NCBI GenBank assembly: GCA_029582155.1
Contig: CM055901.1
Span: 18,500,680-18,564,679, forward strand
Length of the DNA: 64,000 bases
Direction: 5' to 3'
Origin: Panopea generosa
Taxonomy: Eukaryota > Mollusca > Bivalvia > Adapedonta > Hiatellidae
Below are positions 35,501-46,567 of this stretch, in pieces. How positions within the stretch are numbered: the stretch's first letter is position 1; every line of letters begins with the position of its first letter. A program made the translations under genes and the position numbers. The notes under the pieces were generated by a model. That model did not search any database and had not been told where the DNA came from. It saw only the letters and a program-made list of their open reading frames with translations.

Positions 35501-37742
35501 TAATTAAAAATGTATAATATATTTACAGTATGTAATACAATTGGATTTTGAGCTATGTCTGTAATTGCCATTTCTGTTTCTGTTCATAATTGTATGGGTT
35601 TTTCCTTTCTCTGTTTACCGATAGTACCCACATTACAATAAAATGATGATTATTTTCAGGGATTTGGCCACATTAATGACAGAACAGAAGTTATCATGTT
35701 ATATAAGGTGATTTTGATCTGTGACTTTGTAACCAACAGTTCAGATCTGCTATTGTTTGTCAATGTATGTTTTGGACTTTCTCGTGTGTTTTTGTTTGAT
35801 TAATATCCCCATTATCATAAAACGGTGGTTATTTTCAGGGATTTGACCCCATTAATGACAGTGCAGAGGTTATCAGAGATTCCTACTATGCTGGTAAGTG
35901 GTGCTTTTTTTTGATGCAGCAATAAAATGTGGTTTAATACCATTTTCAACACATTCAGATTATATGGCAGCCAGTTTATATTGGTGGAGGAAGACCTCAG
36001 ACTTAATTTTGAGCAGAATCACCTTTCTTTCGTGTATTCAGTAACTATTGGTTGGTGTCTGTATAATGCAGATCTTGTATGTGCCTCACTATATCCAAAT
36101 AGCTGAGTTATCTAATATCATGGTCCAATGTCTTTTTAGAGTATGTTAAATCATTTGGTAACAGGTAAAAACCAATATATACAAAGTGTTATTTAAAGAG
36201 TCCTGGAAAACCAATCTCATTTCTTATACAGAGGACCTGAAAAGTAAATTGTTTATATACAATTTTTCTGAGTTATGTAATAAAAAGAATCTTACAGACA
36301 TGCTCATTTTTCGATAAATTAATTAAACATTTTGGCCAAAATGTATAATGCTTGGCAAGATTCTCACATAATAAATGATTTATCAACTCGTTTAATAAAT
36401 TCAATATTCAACGCTCGTGTAAGATCTTTTGTCTAATTAATAAATAATCCTTGTATATTTTAATTTCAGCCTGTAAATTCTTACTATTTCACAGTCAGAA
36501 CCAATGTCTAATGTGATGACAAATATTACAAAACGGGCATAAAGGGCCAGACTCCTGATAATTAATTAGTCATAAAACACTGAACTTGTGCGTATAGATG
36601 ATAGAAAGATGAAGTAGATGTCAAGCTAAATGATTTAACTTGCTTAACTTTACATTTCAGGATATAAGATGTTTGGAGCCGGTCTCACTGTGGGTATTTG
36701 TAATATAGCCTGCGGTATTTGTGTTGGAATCGTTGGCTCTGGCGCTGCCCTTGCTGATGCCCAGAGTTCAAGTCTCTTCGTCAAAATCCTTATCATTGAA
36801 ATTTTTGGAAGTGCCATTGGTTTATTTGGAGTAATAGTTTCCATTCTACAAGTATGTATTATATGTCTATATATCTATATAATTAGATTTATTGAATATA
36901 TATTCAAACAACAACACAGTGGTGGTTTAGTGGAAAGCATATGCAATGCATGCAGAAATTTGTGGGTTCAGTTATCAGTCTGGGTCATACCGAAGATTTA
37001 AAAAAATGAAACTTCTACGCTGGAGTTCAGCATTAAGAGGATTAAGTTCTAGGTTTTGTCGGCCTGGTGTCAATATAATGAGACTGGGTGGTGTATCGTG
37101 TGTACAGGCATGGTACTCCAGTATGGCAGTGCTCAGAATACTGTTTCCAGCACACACTGACTGAAAAATTATTGTAAGCGACGGTAACCCCCCTACACCA
37201 TCAACTCAGTACACTACAATTCAAAATATAGTCAGAGAATCTTTTCATCAAGCATTCACGTGTGTATCAGATTTCTTCATATATTGTTTATTCAGAAAAT
37301 GATAAATTTTATTTTATAATTATAGTAAAATCAAGCACATTTAAAAATTTTGTCCTCCGCCTTTCCGCAAAGAAGCTGGGAGACATACATGTAGTGGTGG
37401 TCCCCATCTGTTACTTATCAGGATACAATTCCAGATTTTTGTTCTGTGGAAGTATATCAGGATTTTCCAAACTTTTAATAAGAAAAAAAACTTCTGTTTA
37501 TGCCACTGCCATTTGGAAAATATTGATGGGGTATTAAGTGCTACTCCTTTCATTCATTTAAAACTTAATTTTATTTGGCAAAACATTTAATATTTCCTCA
37601 CACACTGCCTATGATGGTGTATTTGTTAGTTAAGATGATACTGTACAAAACCAGGTTAAGTCTTAATGCACTACATGTTGTTTATTTGTAGTAATTTTTT
37701 GTTCTGTTTTAGATTGCGGGAGCCAAACTAGGATCAGACTAG
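29483..37742 (+). CDS. ATP6V0B: V-type proton ATPase 21 kDa proteolipid subunit c'' (seven exons)
   Basis: Spliced CDS join(29483-29582, 31987-32035, 32937-33020, 34747-34894, 35839-35893, 36661-36851, 37713-37742): 657 nt, 218 aa, all introns GT-AG and phases consistent. The product is the c'' proteolipid of the membrane V0 ring, which carries protons across endolysosomal and Golgi membranes. The family is recognised from near-verbatim segments: [73 protein letters not shown] and [14 protein letters not shown]. Glu109, in FCEAV, is the expected proton-binding carboxylate; Glu192 lies in the second proteolipid repeat. Length is close to the roughly 205 aa of vertebrate c''. The N-terminal 30 residues differ from vertebrate ones, as usual. 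Five hydrophobic segments are visible. Confidence 0.95.
29758..30145 (-). repeat. 5S-rRNA-derived repeat (minus-strand copy) in ATP6V0B intron 1
   Basis: On the minus strand 29890-29790 reads GGAAGTTACGCAACG, then GGTTAGTACTAGGATGGGTG, matching the 3' half of 5S rRNA. The body (tctctctttccttgtgattg, gatatggccaggaactgcg, aagccacaggctgtgcag) matches 2.57-2.70 kb. A segment 'tgtacataggtcacttacaac' occurs twice (30100-30130 and 29905-29935), so part of the unit is tandem. Confidence 0.6.
31085..31410. repeat. Tandem duplication, two units of about 177 bp, in intron 1
   Basis: 'acgctaagttttt', 'ctaggacactcatact' and 'acaactaacaccctgca', then 'gcagatgctgagt', occur in the same order twice, about 177 bp apart. 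Confidence 0.7.
31462..31482. repeat. (AT)n microsatellite
   Basis: AT dinucleotide run after a T-rich tract in intron 1. Confidence 0.85.
31987..32035 (+). CDS. ATP6V0B: ATP6V0B exon 2
   Basis: Acceptor TTGCAG, donor G|GTAAGT. Encodes [15 protein letters not shown], the lumenal or loop segment before the second membrane segment, and splits a Trp codon with exon 3. Confidence 0.9.
32740..32892 (-). repeat. SINE family 3 copy
   Basis: On the minus strand: a tRNA-like B box (GGGTTCGATCCCC), then 'cataataccatgcctctg' and 'gatactccagtgtggta'. The body matches 37.08-37.16 kb. Confidence 0.6.
32937..33020 (+). CDS. ATP6V0B: ATP6V0B exon 3
   Basis: Acceptor TTGCAG, donor G|GTAAGA. Encodes [20 protein letters not shown] and LSVVGAA, a strongly conserved membrane segment, with split Trp codons at both ends. 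Confidence 0.95.
33130..33960. repeat. Diverged tandem repeat, about 155-bp unit, in intron 3
   Basis: About five units carry 'cttgtccacgctatttct', 'gaattttatgaaacttgc', 'aggatgcatcattaccaag' and 'gagttatggccctttgatt'. A lone related monomer is at about 30.62-30.77 kb (tggagttatgcccct). This organisation is common in bivalve introns, from general experience. Confidence 0.75.
34441..34665 (+). repeat. SINE family 1 copy (complete-looking)
   Basis: tRNA-like head GGTCCTTCGTGGCAGAATGG, then GTAAGTTCGAGTCTAGC (B box), a body with 'gagaagtttgccagttta' and a tail 'gccatatataacctgaaatg'. Lies at the end of intron 3. Confidence 0.7.
34747..34894 (+). CDS. ATP6V0B: ATP6V0B exon 4 (carries the proton-binding Glu)
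   Basis: Acceptor TTACAG, donor GGG|GTAAGT. Encodes [20 protein letters not shown], then the [12 protein letters not shown] segment with Glu109. Phase 0 end. Confidence 0.95.
35055..35182 (-). repeat. SINE family 2 copy
   Basis: Plus-strand 'gcgaaacaagttattacaac', 'cttcctgggcagaaccagta', 'atgtctcgctcaggggc' and a broken tRNA-like end. Confidence 0.6.
35660..35707 (+). pseudogene. Duplicated copy of ATP6V0B exon 5 (cassette or relic exon)
   Basis: After TTATTTTCAG the sequence GGATTTGGCCACATTAATGA and onward copies exon 5 (GGATTTGACCCCATTAATGA) 179 bp upstream of it, with its acceptor region. It encodes [16 protein letters not shown], 16 open codons, followed by a possible donor AAG|GTGATT. 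Phase in and out is 0, so inclusion before exon 5 would keep the frame and add 16 residues. It has drifted at its 3' end, so it may be unused. Confidence 0.6.
35839..35893 (+). CDS. ATP6V0B: ATP6V0B exon 5
   Basis: Acceptor TTTCAG, donor G|GTAAGT. Encodes [18 protein letters not shown], the loop between membrane segments 3 and 4. This loop is variable in the family. Ends in phase 1. Confidence 0.9.
35968..36055 (-). repeat. SINE family 1 fragment
   Basis: 'ggtggaggaagacctcagac', 'gagcagaatcacctttctttc' and 'gtgtattcagtaact' match the tail half of the 15.0- and 20.0-kb SINEs. Confidence 0.55.
36661..36851 (+). CDS. ATP6V0B: ATP6V0B exon 6
   Basis: Acceptor TTTCAG, donor CAA|GTATGT. Encodes the second proteolipid repeat: [32 protein letters not shown] and [19 protein letters not shown]. 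Phase 0 end. Confidence 0.95.
36915..37165 (+). repeat. SINE family 3 copy in intron 6
   Basis: tRNA-like TGGTTTAGTGGAAAGCATA and GTGGGTTCAGTTATCAG boxes, then a body ending 'catggtactccagtatggca', shared in orientation with the reverse complement of 32.74-32.89 kb. Confidence 0.55.
37713..37742 (+). CDS. ATP6V0B: ATP6V0B exon 7 (terminal, 30 nt)
   Basis: Acceptor CTGTTTTAG. Encodes IAGAKLGSD and stop TAG. It joins in phase 0 to ...SILQ. The short, polar C-terminus fits the family (a few residues after the last membrane segment). Confidence 0.85.
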   Translation: MAGAKLGSD

Positions 37743-38506
37743 TGCAGTGTGTGTGCCAGGGTGAACAAGACTACATATAAATAGTAACAATAATGTATAT
37801 AAATCTACAGTGTCGCATTAAGCTGAAATGCAGTGATGTACTATGGTAAACGGAATCAGTTATCAGCACGCTACACCAGATTAAACATTCCAAGGTTTAG
37901 GCCGCAGGGCAGAGTAGCCAGTAGATAAAGTCCCAGAAAATGTATATGTGTATTGCTGTTTATATCAGTCTTTAGTTTTATCTTTATAACATTTCTTAAC
38001 CCAGATAATGAAATTATTAAATTAATAGGAAGTAATATACTTCATAAATTGATAGCAGTGGCCAGAATTTAGTGTGGTATACATGACTGCAGGCTTCTTT
38101 ACAGGCCTTTGAGCACAGGGGCACCTCAGCACTTGAATATGGGAAATGGAATCTCCCCACAGTGCTGAAACAATATCTTGCAATTCTCTACCACACTGCA
38201 TGAAAATATTCTGAAATGGACATCAGGGTACTTGATTTCCATCCTGCAGAGACCCTGTATAATAGGTTCATTTTATAAAAACAGTAGTAATCTTCATTTT
38301 TTCAGATGTGATGATTTTACATATACCAATTTATAGGAGAAATTCAAATATGCTAAAGTAATGATTCTAAGTAATAGTTCTTTGTGGGGTTGTGCTTAAT
38401 GAATAATTCAGAAAGATGAGCATTTTTTATTTAAAATGTTTCAGGCATGAAAGCAATTGATAAAATCATATGTTGCAATTGTTAATTTGGAAAATGTTAA
38501 AATAAA
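37743..38506 (+). other. ATP6V0B 3' UTR with AATAAA
   Basis: First clear polyadenylation signal AATAAA at 38501-38506. Further AATAAA hexamers at about 39548, 40162 and 40415 could extend the UTR. The true end cannot be decided from sequence alone. Confidence 0.45.
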
Positions 38507-38509
38507 TTT

Positions 38510-41040
38510 TTAGAAGAAAAAACTGTTTTGTTATGAATGTGATTGAATGAGTGTGTAGTGTAATACAGTTATTAATTATTTTGTAAAGTTGTGTGGCAAC
38601 CAATCCACTTCACATAAACTGTAAATAGGATCATTTTTACAGAAATATATTGATTTGTTGATAAAACTACAGAAACTGTCAAGAATTTCAGGGGATAATA
38701 AGTTGAAGTCTTACAGTTGAAGTGTTGTTAATATTAAAAAAATGACAGATATTTGTTGGTTTTAATGTACATGTGTATTGCACATGTTTTCACTAAGGCA
38801 AACATAAGAGAAAGAAAAATTGAACATGGCCCTTTACTGAATCTGTAAACGCCACATATATTGTATGTTGTTTATTTAGATTCTAATGAATTAAATGTAG
38901 GTGTAATTGTCTTGAAATTAAAAGTGATTTCTGAAGACATCTGATAGTGTGTGTTGTAGAAATAATTAATCACATTAAAAAAAAGTTTTAGTGCTTTACA
39001 TATTGTATAGGCAGTGTGTCTGTGTATTGTGTACAACAGATTTGTTACTTTTAGACTACAAAATTCATATTGAATTGCATTTTTTGCATCCCACAGCAAA
39101 GTTTGAGGGGAATGCAAAATGAGGCCAAACTAAGTTTATTATTATGCACGTTTGGCAAAACAAACAAAATGTTTGCCTTATATATATACTTTAAGACATT
39201 TCCTGCATGACACTATTTCAGTTAATGTCGTCATTATTGTGATACATGTATGAATTCTGTACATCCATGTTGGTAATGTGCAACATGTGGACACTTAATG
39301 TTGCTATGTAGATAATATTAATCAAGAGTTTGTGCGACAATTTATTTGTTTATTTTTCTAGTCTGTACTAGAGGTTTTTGTGTGTCAAACTTTGATACAT
39401 GTAGTTAATATATAATTTTAAGGGGGAATATTTGCATTTTAAATTCAAATTTTGTAGAAGTATACATGTTCTTAGTACTGGTTCTGCCCAGGAAGGCTTT
39501 GAGAACGACTATACACATTTCATGGGTTTGTTTCATACCTGATATGAAATAAATCTATTGAGAAATGTTTTTACCCAATTTGACAGATTTATCACATTCG
39601 TCATCAACATATGTATATGCTAACAAAACCTGAAGTGACGACATTCCTCTTTAAAAAGTTATTTAGAAAATATAAACTATTCTTTTACATTTAAACCAGA
39701 ACACTTTTATGTTGTTATCTGCTTTCTATGACCAAGTGATCTGATCAGTTTTATTTTGAAATTCGTGAACTATTAGCAATGAAGTTGAATGTTTGAGTCT
39801 AATGCTGTAGCCATGACTTTTAAGTGAGGGATATGGCGGTGTTACTCTGTTTTGTGTTGTTAACAAAGGTATTGCTACTTAATGTAGCAAAATTTTCGTA
39901 TTCTGAGAGTTAAAGAATAGCAGAATGTGAAGTGTTAATTCGATAATTTTACTATCTTCAGTAGTTGTTAAGATTTATAAAAACAGCTTTAAAAATAATT
40001 AATGGAGGGAAGCCAAAAATTAAAAAACACGGGCGCGTAAATAGCTGCGTAAAATAACAAATATCTGCACAGCATATTAAGAAAAGATGATTGTATATGA
40101 CTGTATTTTGTATAATATTTATTGACGAATTTGACATATTGTAAAGGGTATAAACTATTAAAATAAATATTTGAGCTAGTATGACTTCTAACTGTCGATC
40201 TTTAGGTGAAGAACAACTTTAAAAACCGATAATTTCTGTACCAGACAAAGATTGTATTTGTGTATCCGAAGATAGGATTATATTTCCAAACAGGTTTTGA
40301 CAGTTGCAAAGCTGCCATTGATAAAGAATTGTAAAAACAATGATATGTTTCACCTACCAACATGCTCCTTTGTTGTATTTTTTAAAGTTTAATTTACTGT
40401 CATGTGATATTAAAAATAAAAGAGCAAAATACGAAACAGTGTTAGGGTCCTTTAATGCCATATTGAACATATTGTACTGGATTTAGAGGGAATGCGATTC
40501 ACGACACTTTCACCTTTTCGAACATTCTGTCTGCTGCAGCGGCAACGTTCCAGCATTGCATTTTTGCATTAAGCAGTTTCTCAAAGCACAAGGTGAGTTT
40601 TTCTGATCACCCTGTGCTTGTCGTCCGTCCATTAACTTTTTGTGGTGTACACTCTAGCACCTGCATTTCACATTGGCTCTTCACTAAACTTACTTATAAA
40701 ACCATAATATCGCGGACAAGTTCTTGAACTGGCCAACTCAGATAATTAATGTCAAACGTTATGGCTCTTGAAACTATTTTGCATTGTGTGCACTTGAGTA
40801 CCTGTATTTTTCATTTGATCCTCACCAAATTTACACAGTAGTTATAAAACAATATTATCTCGAACAAGTTCTTAAACTGGTCAAATTCGGAATATCATGC
40901 TATGATATTGCATCTTTGTCTGGTCTTGTGTTGCTTGTTAGACTTATGTTTGGTCTCGTTCTGTTATAAGGTTATCTATGGGAGATAAACGATTCGCAAA
41001 TTGTCTTGTATTGTTGAAAAAAGGTCTCGGAAGGTGATTT
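38510..41040. other. Convergent intergenic region, AT-rich, no gene
   Basis: No conserved ORF. Contains a SINE family 2 fragment (39460-39510) and, at 40570-40960, a diverged dispersed repeat with 'gatcaccctgtgcttgtcg' and two similar halves ('acaagttcttgaactgg', 'acaagttcttaaactgg'). Confidence 0.4.
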
Positions 41041-41049
41041 TCTTTTACA

Positions 41050-41240
41050 GGATACAGTATGACCTGTGTTAATGGTCACCTCTATTAAGCAACCACTTGT
41101 CTTAATCAGCCACATTTTTATTTATCATTTTTTATATTTTTATCTTTTATCAACCTGTATTAAACAATTGCCTACCTTAAGGGGATACTTTTGCTCTCTT
41201 GAATAGCTGCTTCATACAGCACATTTTCTCAAGTAAAGTG
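41050..41240. mobile_element. Degraded TIR MITE, relative of 43271-43449
   Basis: 'gacctgtgttaatggtcacc', 'taagcaaccacttgtcttaa' and 'aacctgtattaaacaa' parallel the intact copy 2 kb downstream, but the termini are decayed. Confidence 0.55.
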
Positions 41241-41330
41241 TTTAAACTAATCCTAGTTTGAACTCACAACCCCATAGAGATAAGTGTTCTTGGGACAACT
41301 CCTTAAACCACTCGGCCATGGATATTAAGA
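41230..41330 (-). repeat. tRNA-like SINE head, minus strand
   Basis: Plus-strand 'gtttgaactcacaacccc' and 'ctccttaaaccactcggcc' are the inverse of a B box and an A box spaced as in a class II (Leu/Ser) tRNA. Confidence 0.5.
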
Positions 41331-41399
41331 TTTGGAGTGCAGAGTTTCCTGGGATTGAGATTAATGATATTGAAACTGTCCTTTGTATAGCATGTGAGT

Positions 41400-41870
41400 A
41401 GTCGTAAATCCTTGGTCTGGGAGATACCTGTAGTCATTAATCCTTGGTCTGGGAGATATCTTGATATTGTGTGTATGGTTTGCATTGTAGCTAGGCGCGC
41501 TAACCATTGTCTGGTCTGTACAGTTATGTCCGGTTGTTAAGATTACAAAAATCGGAAGTTCTCTTGTTGGGATTTCATTTATCTCCCTTTATGAAATTTC
41601 ACTGTATCGTCATTCACCAACGAGTTTGTATGTCTGTCCTTTATATAGCATGTGAGTAGTCATGAATCCTTAATTGGATCCTACTCACATAAAGCTGTCA
41701 CTTCATGTATTAAAATTGCCCGTCCAGTCCAGATGTGTTGCATGTAAAACCATAGTTTATAAATCATGGTGGGTTGGTAGATTTCTTGATATTGTGTCTA
41801 TGGTTTGTATTAAGCTAGACGCGCTCTCTGTAGTCTGGTCTGTACATTTATGTCTGGTTGCTCACAAATA
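41400..41870. repeat. Tandem/direct duplication of about 350 bp
   Basis: The stretch 'gtcctttgtatagcatgtg', 'gtagtcgtaaatccttgg...', 'cttgatattgtgtgtatggtt', 'gtctggtctgtacagttatg' (41380-41530) recurs diverged at 41635-41860. Confidence 0.5.
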
Positions 41871-41984
41871 ATTATCTCAATATATATATTTATTTATATA
41901 TATTATTTATTTCGCTCGAATGAGAAATAAATTCAGACATTTGAACGGTCACAAGTTCCTGAGTATTGCTTTTTTGAGAGGTAA

Positions 41985-42055
41985 TCTGGTTGATACGGGG
42001 ATCAAACCACAATCTTTACCGCGAATGACCAGCAATCCACTGAACCCCGGCTAAT
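41985..42055 (-). repeat. tRNA-like SINE head, minus strand
   Basis: Plus-strand 'acggggatcaaaccacaatc' and 'ccactgaaccccggc' read on the minus strand as B-box and A-box-like sequences. Confidence 0.45.
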
Positions 42056-42279
42056 GGGCATTTGACCTTTGTATATTCATTTTCCAATCAAAGGTCAAGG
42101 TCACAGCATCCGAAAATGTAAATACTTATCAATATAGCTTGTTTGCATCCATTATAATTTTACACTGCAAAAATATTAACACATCAATCATTATTATTTT
42201 ATTGTGAATAAACATTTGAGTAGTATGAACATAGATATAAATATATTTATAAAGTATCAAAAAAAACGCCAGCATTTAA

Positions 42280-43180
42280 GTATGTAGTATAAAAAATACT
42301 TGAAAACACTGGAAACACAAGCAAATGTTACAAGAGGGCCGGAGGACCCTCTACTAAGTTTTGAACTATTTTTAGTAATGGTGGCCATCTTGAATTTCAA
42401 ATCGAATAAAAAATCTTCTGTATAGTCTCCTTTGCAGAACAAACATCCATGTGATGTTTCAGTTTAACTGGCCTAGTGGTTTCAGAATAAATGGAAAGAA
42501 AAAGAGAATTTTCTGTTTTCCTCTGTATCCTTATGTTAAATTCTAAGTCCCTTTACAGGGCCCCTATAAATTTAAGCCCCTAAATTCTTATCTGCAATTA
42601 AACCCCAACACATTGGGATAATTTATGCCAAATATGTACAAATCTGACATACCGGTTCTTAATAAAACGATTTTAGTAATTCCCAATTTTTACCCTTTTG
42701 GGCACATCCTGACCCCTTAAGACAGTGGAACCCAGTCATTTTTACAAATCTGAACCTCCTTCACCAAACAATGCTTTTGTGAAGATAAAGGCAAAATTAT
42801 TTCCATTTAAAAAATTTATATATATATATTATACTGACATGTGTCATCGGGGCGGAGTAATTTTTAACCCTAGGGACGCCATTTGAACAAATCTAACAAA
42901 ACTATAGTTGGTCATCATTACTACACAACTATCTTGAAAATATGTTGGGCCGTTCATGAGAAGAAGATTTTTTAAGTTTTGGACTTTTAGTAACGGCGAC
43001 CATCTTGAATTTCAGATCGAAAAAAAAATTCTATATAGTCTCCTATGCAATAGAAACATCCATGTGAAGTTTCAGTTTAATTGGCCTAGTGGTTTCAGAG
43101 AAAGTGCTGCTAACAGACGACGGACAACGCGCCATCGCATAAGCACTTCTGGCCTTTGGCCAGTAGAGCTAAAAATTGTC
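42280..43180. repeat. Two direct copies of a dispersed repeat (about 200 bp each)
   Basis: 'tggccatcttgaatttcaaatcg' (42380) and 'cgaccatcttgaatttcagatc' (42998), each followed by 'tatagtctcct', 'aacatccatgtga', 'gtttcagttta' and 'ggcctagtggtttcag'. The second ends 'ttctggcctttggccagtag', a terminus I associate with bivalve repeats. Confidence 0.6.
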
Positions 43181-43270
43181 CATATATGCCTCATACAACT
43201 AACGTTCATATAATTATAACGTATCAATTGTCACACACCCATACTCATACACATATACAAAATATATATA

Positions 43271-43449
43271 CAGTCAAGCCTGTATAAGCGGTCACCTTTA
43301 TTAAGCAGTCACTTGTCTTAAGCAGCCAGATTTGCAATTTCCCATTTCCATGCTTTCAAAGCTAATTAACCTGTATTAAGCAACAATCTGCCTTAAAGGG
43401 CCACTTTTGCACCTTCCCTTGACTGGCTGCTTAAGACAGGTTTGACTGT
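43271..43449. mobile_element. Intact TIR MITE (about 178 bp)
   Basis: Begins CAGTCAAGCCTGTATAAGCG and ends with the near-inverse GGCTGCTTAAGACAGGTTTG followed by ACTG. Flanked by TA-rich sequence, compatible with TA target duplication. Non-coding. Confidence 0.7.
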
Positions 43450-43450
43450 G

Positions 43451-43480
43451 TATATAAATATATATATATATATATATATA
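43451..43480. repeat. (AT)n microsatellite
   Basis: AT run directly next to the MITE. Confidence 0.85.
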
Positions 43481-43775
43481 CTTCTGTGTTTCCTATATCT
43501 GATTATTACACGCTTTAATATACAAATCCATCAGAAACATTGAACGCAACCAATTAAACAAAATGGCGGGATTCGTTATTGAGTTCCATGGTTCTAAGGA
43601 CTTAATTCAAAAGCTCCAATATTCTATGTAATAAATCTGAATATATTTCATAACAAAATAAAATGTTAATTTGATAACGAAAATATGATACTAATATGTA
43701 CACATAAAATGATAATTAATGTTAATTAACATGTCTTTAGTTTGGCAAATATCGGTTTGAATTGTTAGTACACAT

Positions 43776-43781
43776 TTTATT
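43776..43781 (-). terminator. Candidate ENPP polyadenylation signal
   Basis: AATAAA on the minus strand only 15 bp after the stop codon. It is the nearest signal but very close, so a more distal one is possible. Confidence 0.3.
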
Positions 43782-43795
43782 TAATTTTGTAATGT

Positions 43796-43930
43796 CTACG
43801 GTCTCTGTGGAAGAAGTGTGCGAAGACGGACGCCGTCATCGTATTGCAAGGCGGTGAAGAAGTTCAAACCGGTTATCAACTCTACGTCACGTACCCTGGC
43901 TTCGTTTTGCAACAGATATTCTTCAAATGT
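43796..43930 (-). CDS. ENPP terminal exon
   Basis: Acceptor with a good pyrimidine tract (CCTTTTTCAG). Encodes TFEEYLLQNEARVRDVELIT, then GLNFF and RTLLPQRP before stop TAG (43796-43798). Matches the C-terminus of the ENPP1/3 nuclease-like domain (vertebrate RARVTDVELITGLSFY). Confidence 0.95.
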   Translation of the reverse strand, partial: TFEEYLLQNEARVRDVELITGLNFFTALQYDDGVRLRTLLPQRP

Positions 43931-46494
43931 CTGAAAAAGGATGCAAATTTGATTATTACTTAAAATTGTGTCCGATGCAGTATTTTGACGAGATGATAGA
44001 TACTGATATACCGGTAGTTATGTTACGGAGAACTCAGTGGCATGTAAGTGTAAAGTGCCATGACCTCTTGCCTCCCACCGTGGTTTATGTGAGAAAGTTT
44101 GCCAGTTACTTGTGGAAGAACGTTGGTTTGTTTAGATTTATCAACAAATGAAAAAGTGATATGTCGTTATTATGTAACATGTAATGTGTGTTGAAAATAG
44201 CATTAAATCACATTCAAAAAAATATTTAAATTTTCACCAGGGCAAGGTTTGCCGTTCTCGTGACGAAAGTATTAGCATCAATGAACAAACAAAAATCAAT
44301 TTGCTCAGAAGAATAAATCTGTTAATCCATTAACAATTTCCGAAAACAAATACATTGCCATGAATACATTGTACTTTGGTTTAAAATGCTGGCGAAAATG
44401 CTATTCCGTATTCCTCCCACGTATCCTGTGATCCAATTTCATTCTTCCTTTTAAAGGTCATTCATAAATATTACGTAAATTAGAGACAAATTATAATTTG
44501 CGCATATTGTTTTTATTTTTTCACATTTTTAACTAAGATTCAAATTATGTTTTTGGCACAGCCTTATTATAAATACATTTCCACGCTCATATATTCCCAC
44601 TAATAACCGAACTTTTTATGCATGGCCGATTCAACAGCAAAAAAAGAACGCGGAAGGATATATTTAGCGGTCAAAGCCGGAATTGCTCACAAATTCCGCC
44701 GAGAGCACGTTCAATTGTTAATGCTCGCTCAGGTATAATGGATAAGAAACAGTACCTTGCATATTGTAACAACAGCAGAGTTCGGCAGGATATAAGCGTT
44801 TGTTGTGAGTGCTTGACACTGATTTAAACTGTAACCGCTTTCTTGACATCTTGTTAGGATCACATAGAAATGACTTGCTAATGTTTCGTTTCTGTAAATA
44901 ATAGATGTATGAACTGTTTTATAATTAACTCTAATGGTGGGCAATGATGATGTACAACTACAAACAGAAAATATACGAGATTTGAGTTTTTATTGACTGC
45001 GAAATATTTGGTAGGTTTGAAATATCATTATAACTGCTTTCAAAGTAAAACTAATTATAGATGTGTAAACATATTTAAATAGTAGTGGCGATCGTTTTCG
45101 AGACATGATTTCTTTATTTCAATTTAAACATATATTGCATACATCTCGTATTGTACATATAAAAATATAGGGAAAATTATGTGGCCACACATTCTCTCAG
45201 CATATGGTACTTCCATTCCATTTTTAACTATGCTCCTCTGTGTTCGGTTTTGAAGGCAGATAAACAAGGTTTTGATAATAAGCCCACTGCTACGTTTATC
45301 ATCAGTGCATTAGACACAATATTTACACAGTGATATTTTGGATTAACTTGCGAATACACATAACTTATGTAAATAACAACAAAATCAACTTTGTAGGATT
45401 CCCGGTGATTTTGTATTTGGTAAGTAACTTGGAACTTTCGTTTTAATAGTAAGTCTGTTGAAGCTTAAGAGAAATAGTTGAGATACATGGATAGGGCAAC
45501 TATAATGTAAAGCTTGAAAATACAATTATATAATATTTATGAAAACATATTGAAGGAAAGTAAGCGCAAACGTTTTTAGTAATTTATATATAAGTTATTT
45601 TAACTCGATTGCGAACAAAAGTTCAAAGTTTAAATGAATCGCTCTCGAGTACGCTTCTTGGGTAGAACCAGGACTGAGTGTGTTTTTTTACAGACATCGG
45701 GTCGAGCAGGGGATCGAACCCCAACCTTTGGCGTGACGTCAAACACTCTCTCCACAATAGTACCGCCCCGCTTTAGTTCAGCGCAAGAATTGACCAAACT
45801 CGTGTTAATGTCACCCATACCGCATTGTTTGTATTCTGTCGGGAAGACTGTCGTGGTTGTGATCAAACACCGGTCCGACAACGACATTTATCTTTGTGTG
45901 CTTGTTCACCCGGTCCCGGATATGGTTTTGTAGTGGTGTCCAAGTAGCTGATGGGAAGAAACAGTTAAACAGTGTGTATAGAAGTCTTTTGTTTATTAAT
46001 AGGGTGCATAGAAGGCTTAACGTCCTTCAAACGCAATTTTTTGTAATACTGAATTTGTTCTTTTATCCCAGATCTTCTATCATTTATGTTGACAGCAATT
46101 AATTTGTGTTTCAAAGTGATGGAATTGTTGGAAAGAAATTGAAAATAATCAAGAAAAAAAATTGTCTTGGTCTATCTTTTATGTCATACAATACCCATAC
46201 GTGAGTTCTGTAAGACGTTTAGTATAGTTTTACTGGTAGCTATATATCGACTGTAGTTGTCTCATGAAGCACATGTCTCTGCCAGTATTACCACACAATC
46301 CAAACAAGCTTCAATATTTCGGTATAGTGTACACACATCTCACATGAATACGTTCTTGTATAGAACCATATAAGGAAAATATATTAGAATTTTTGTATGC
46401 TTTGTTGTATTCAAAACTTGTTTTGGCTATTTATGAATATAATATCAAAAACCAAGGTATATACAAAGTGGAAATCTTTTTTTCTTGAATAAAC

Positions 46495-46567
<73 letters not shown>

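Noticed and set aside
43940-44060. Alternative ENPP exon reading into the terminal exon
   Set aside because: One frame runs open from about 44010 into the terminal exon, but the acceptor at 43931 is much stronger and joins in phase with the exon at 44756.
43927-44151. 74-codon plus-strand ORF
   Set aside because: Antisense to the region just upstream of the ENPP terminal exon, overlapping a SINE-like fragment; no homology recognised.
45634-45933. 99-codon plus-strand ORF
   Set aside because: Overlaps a SINE and the antisense of a secure ENPP exon.
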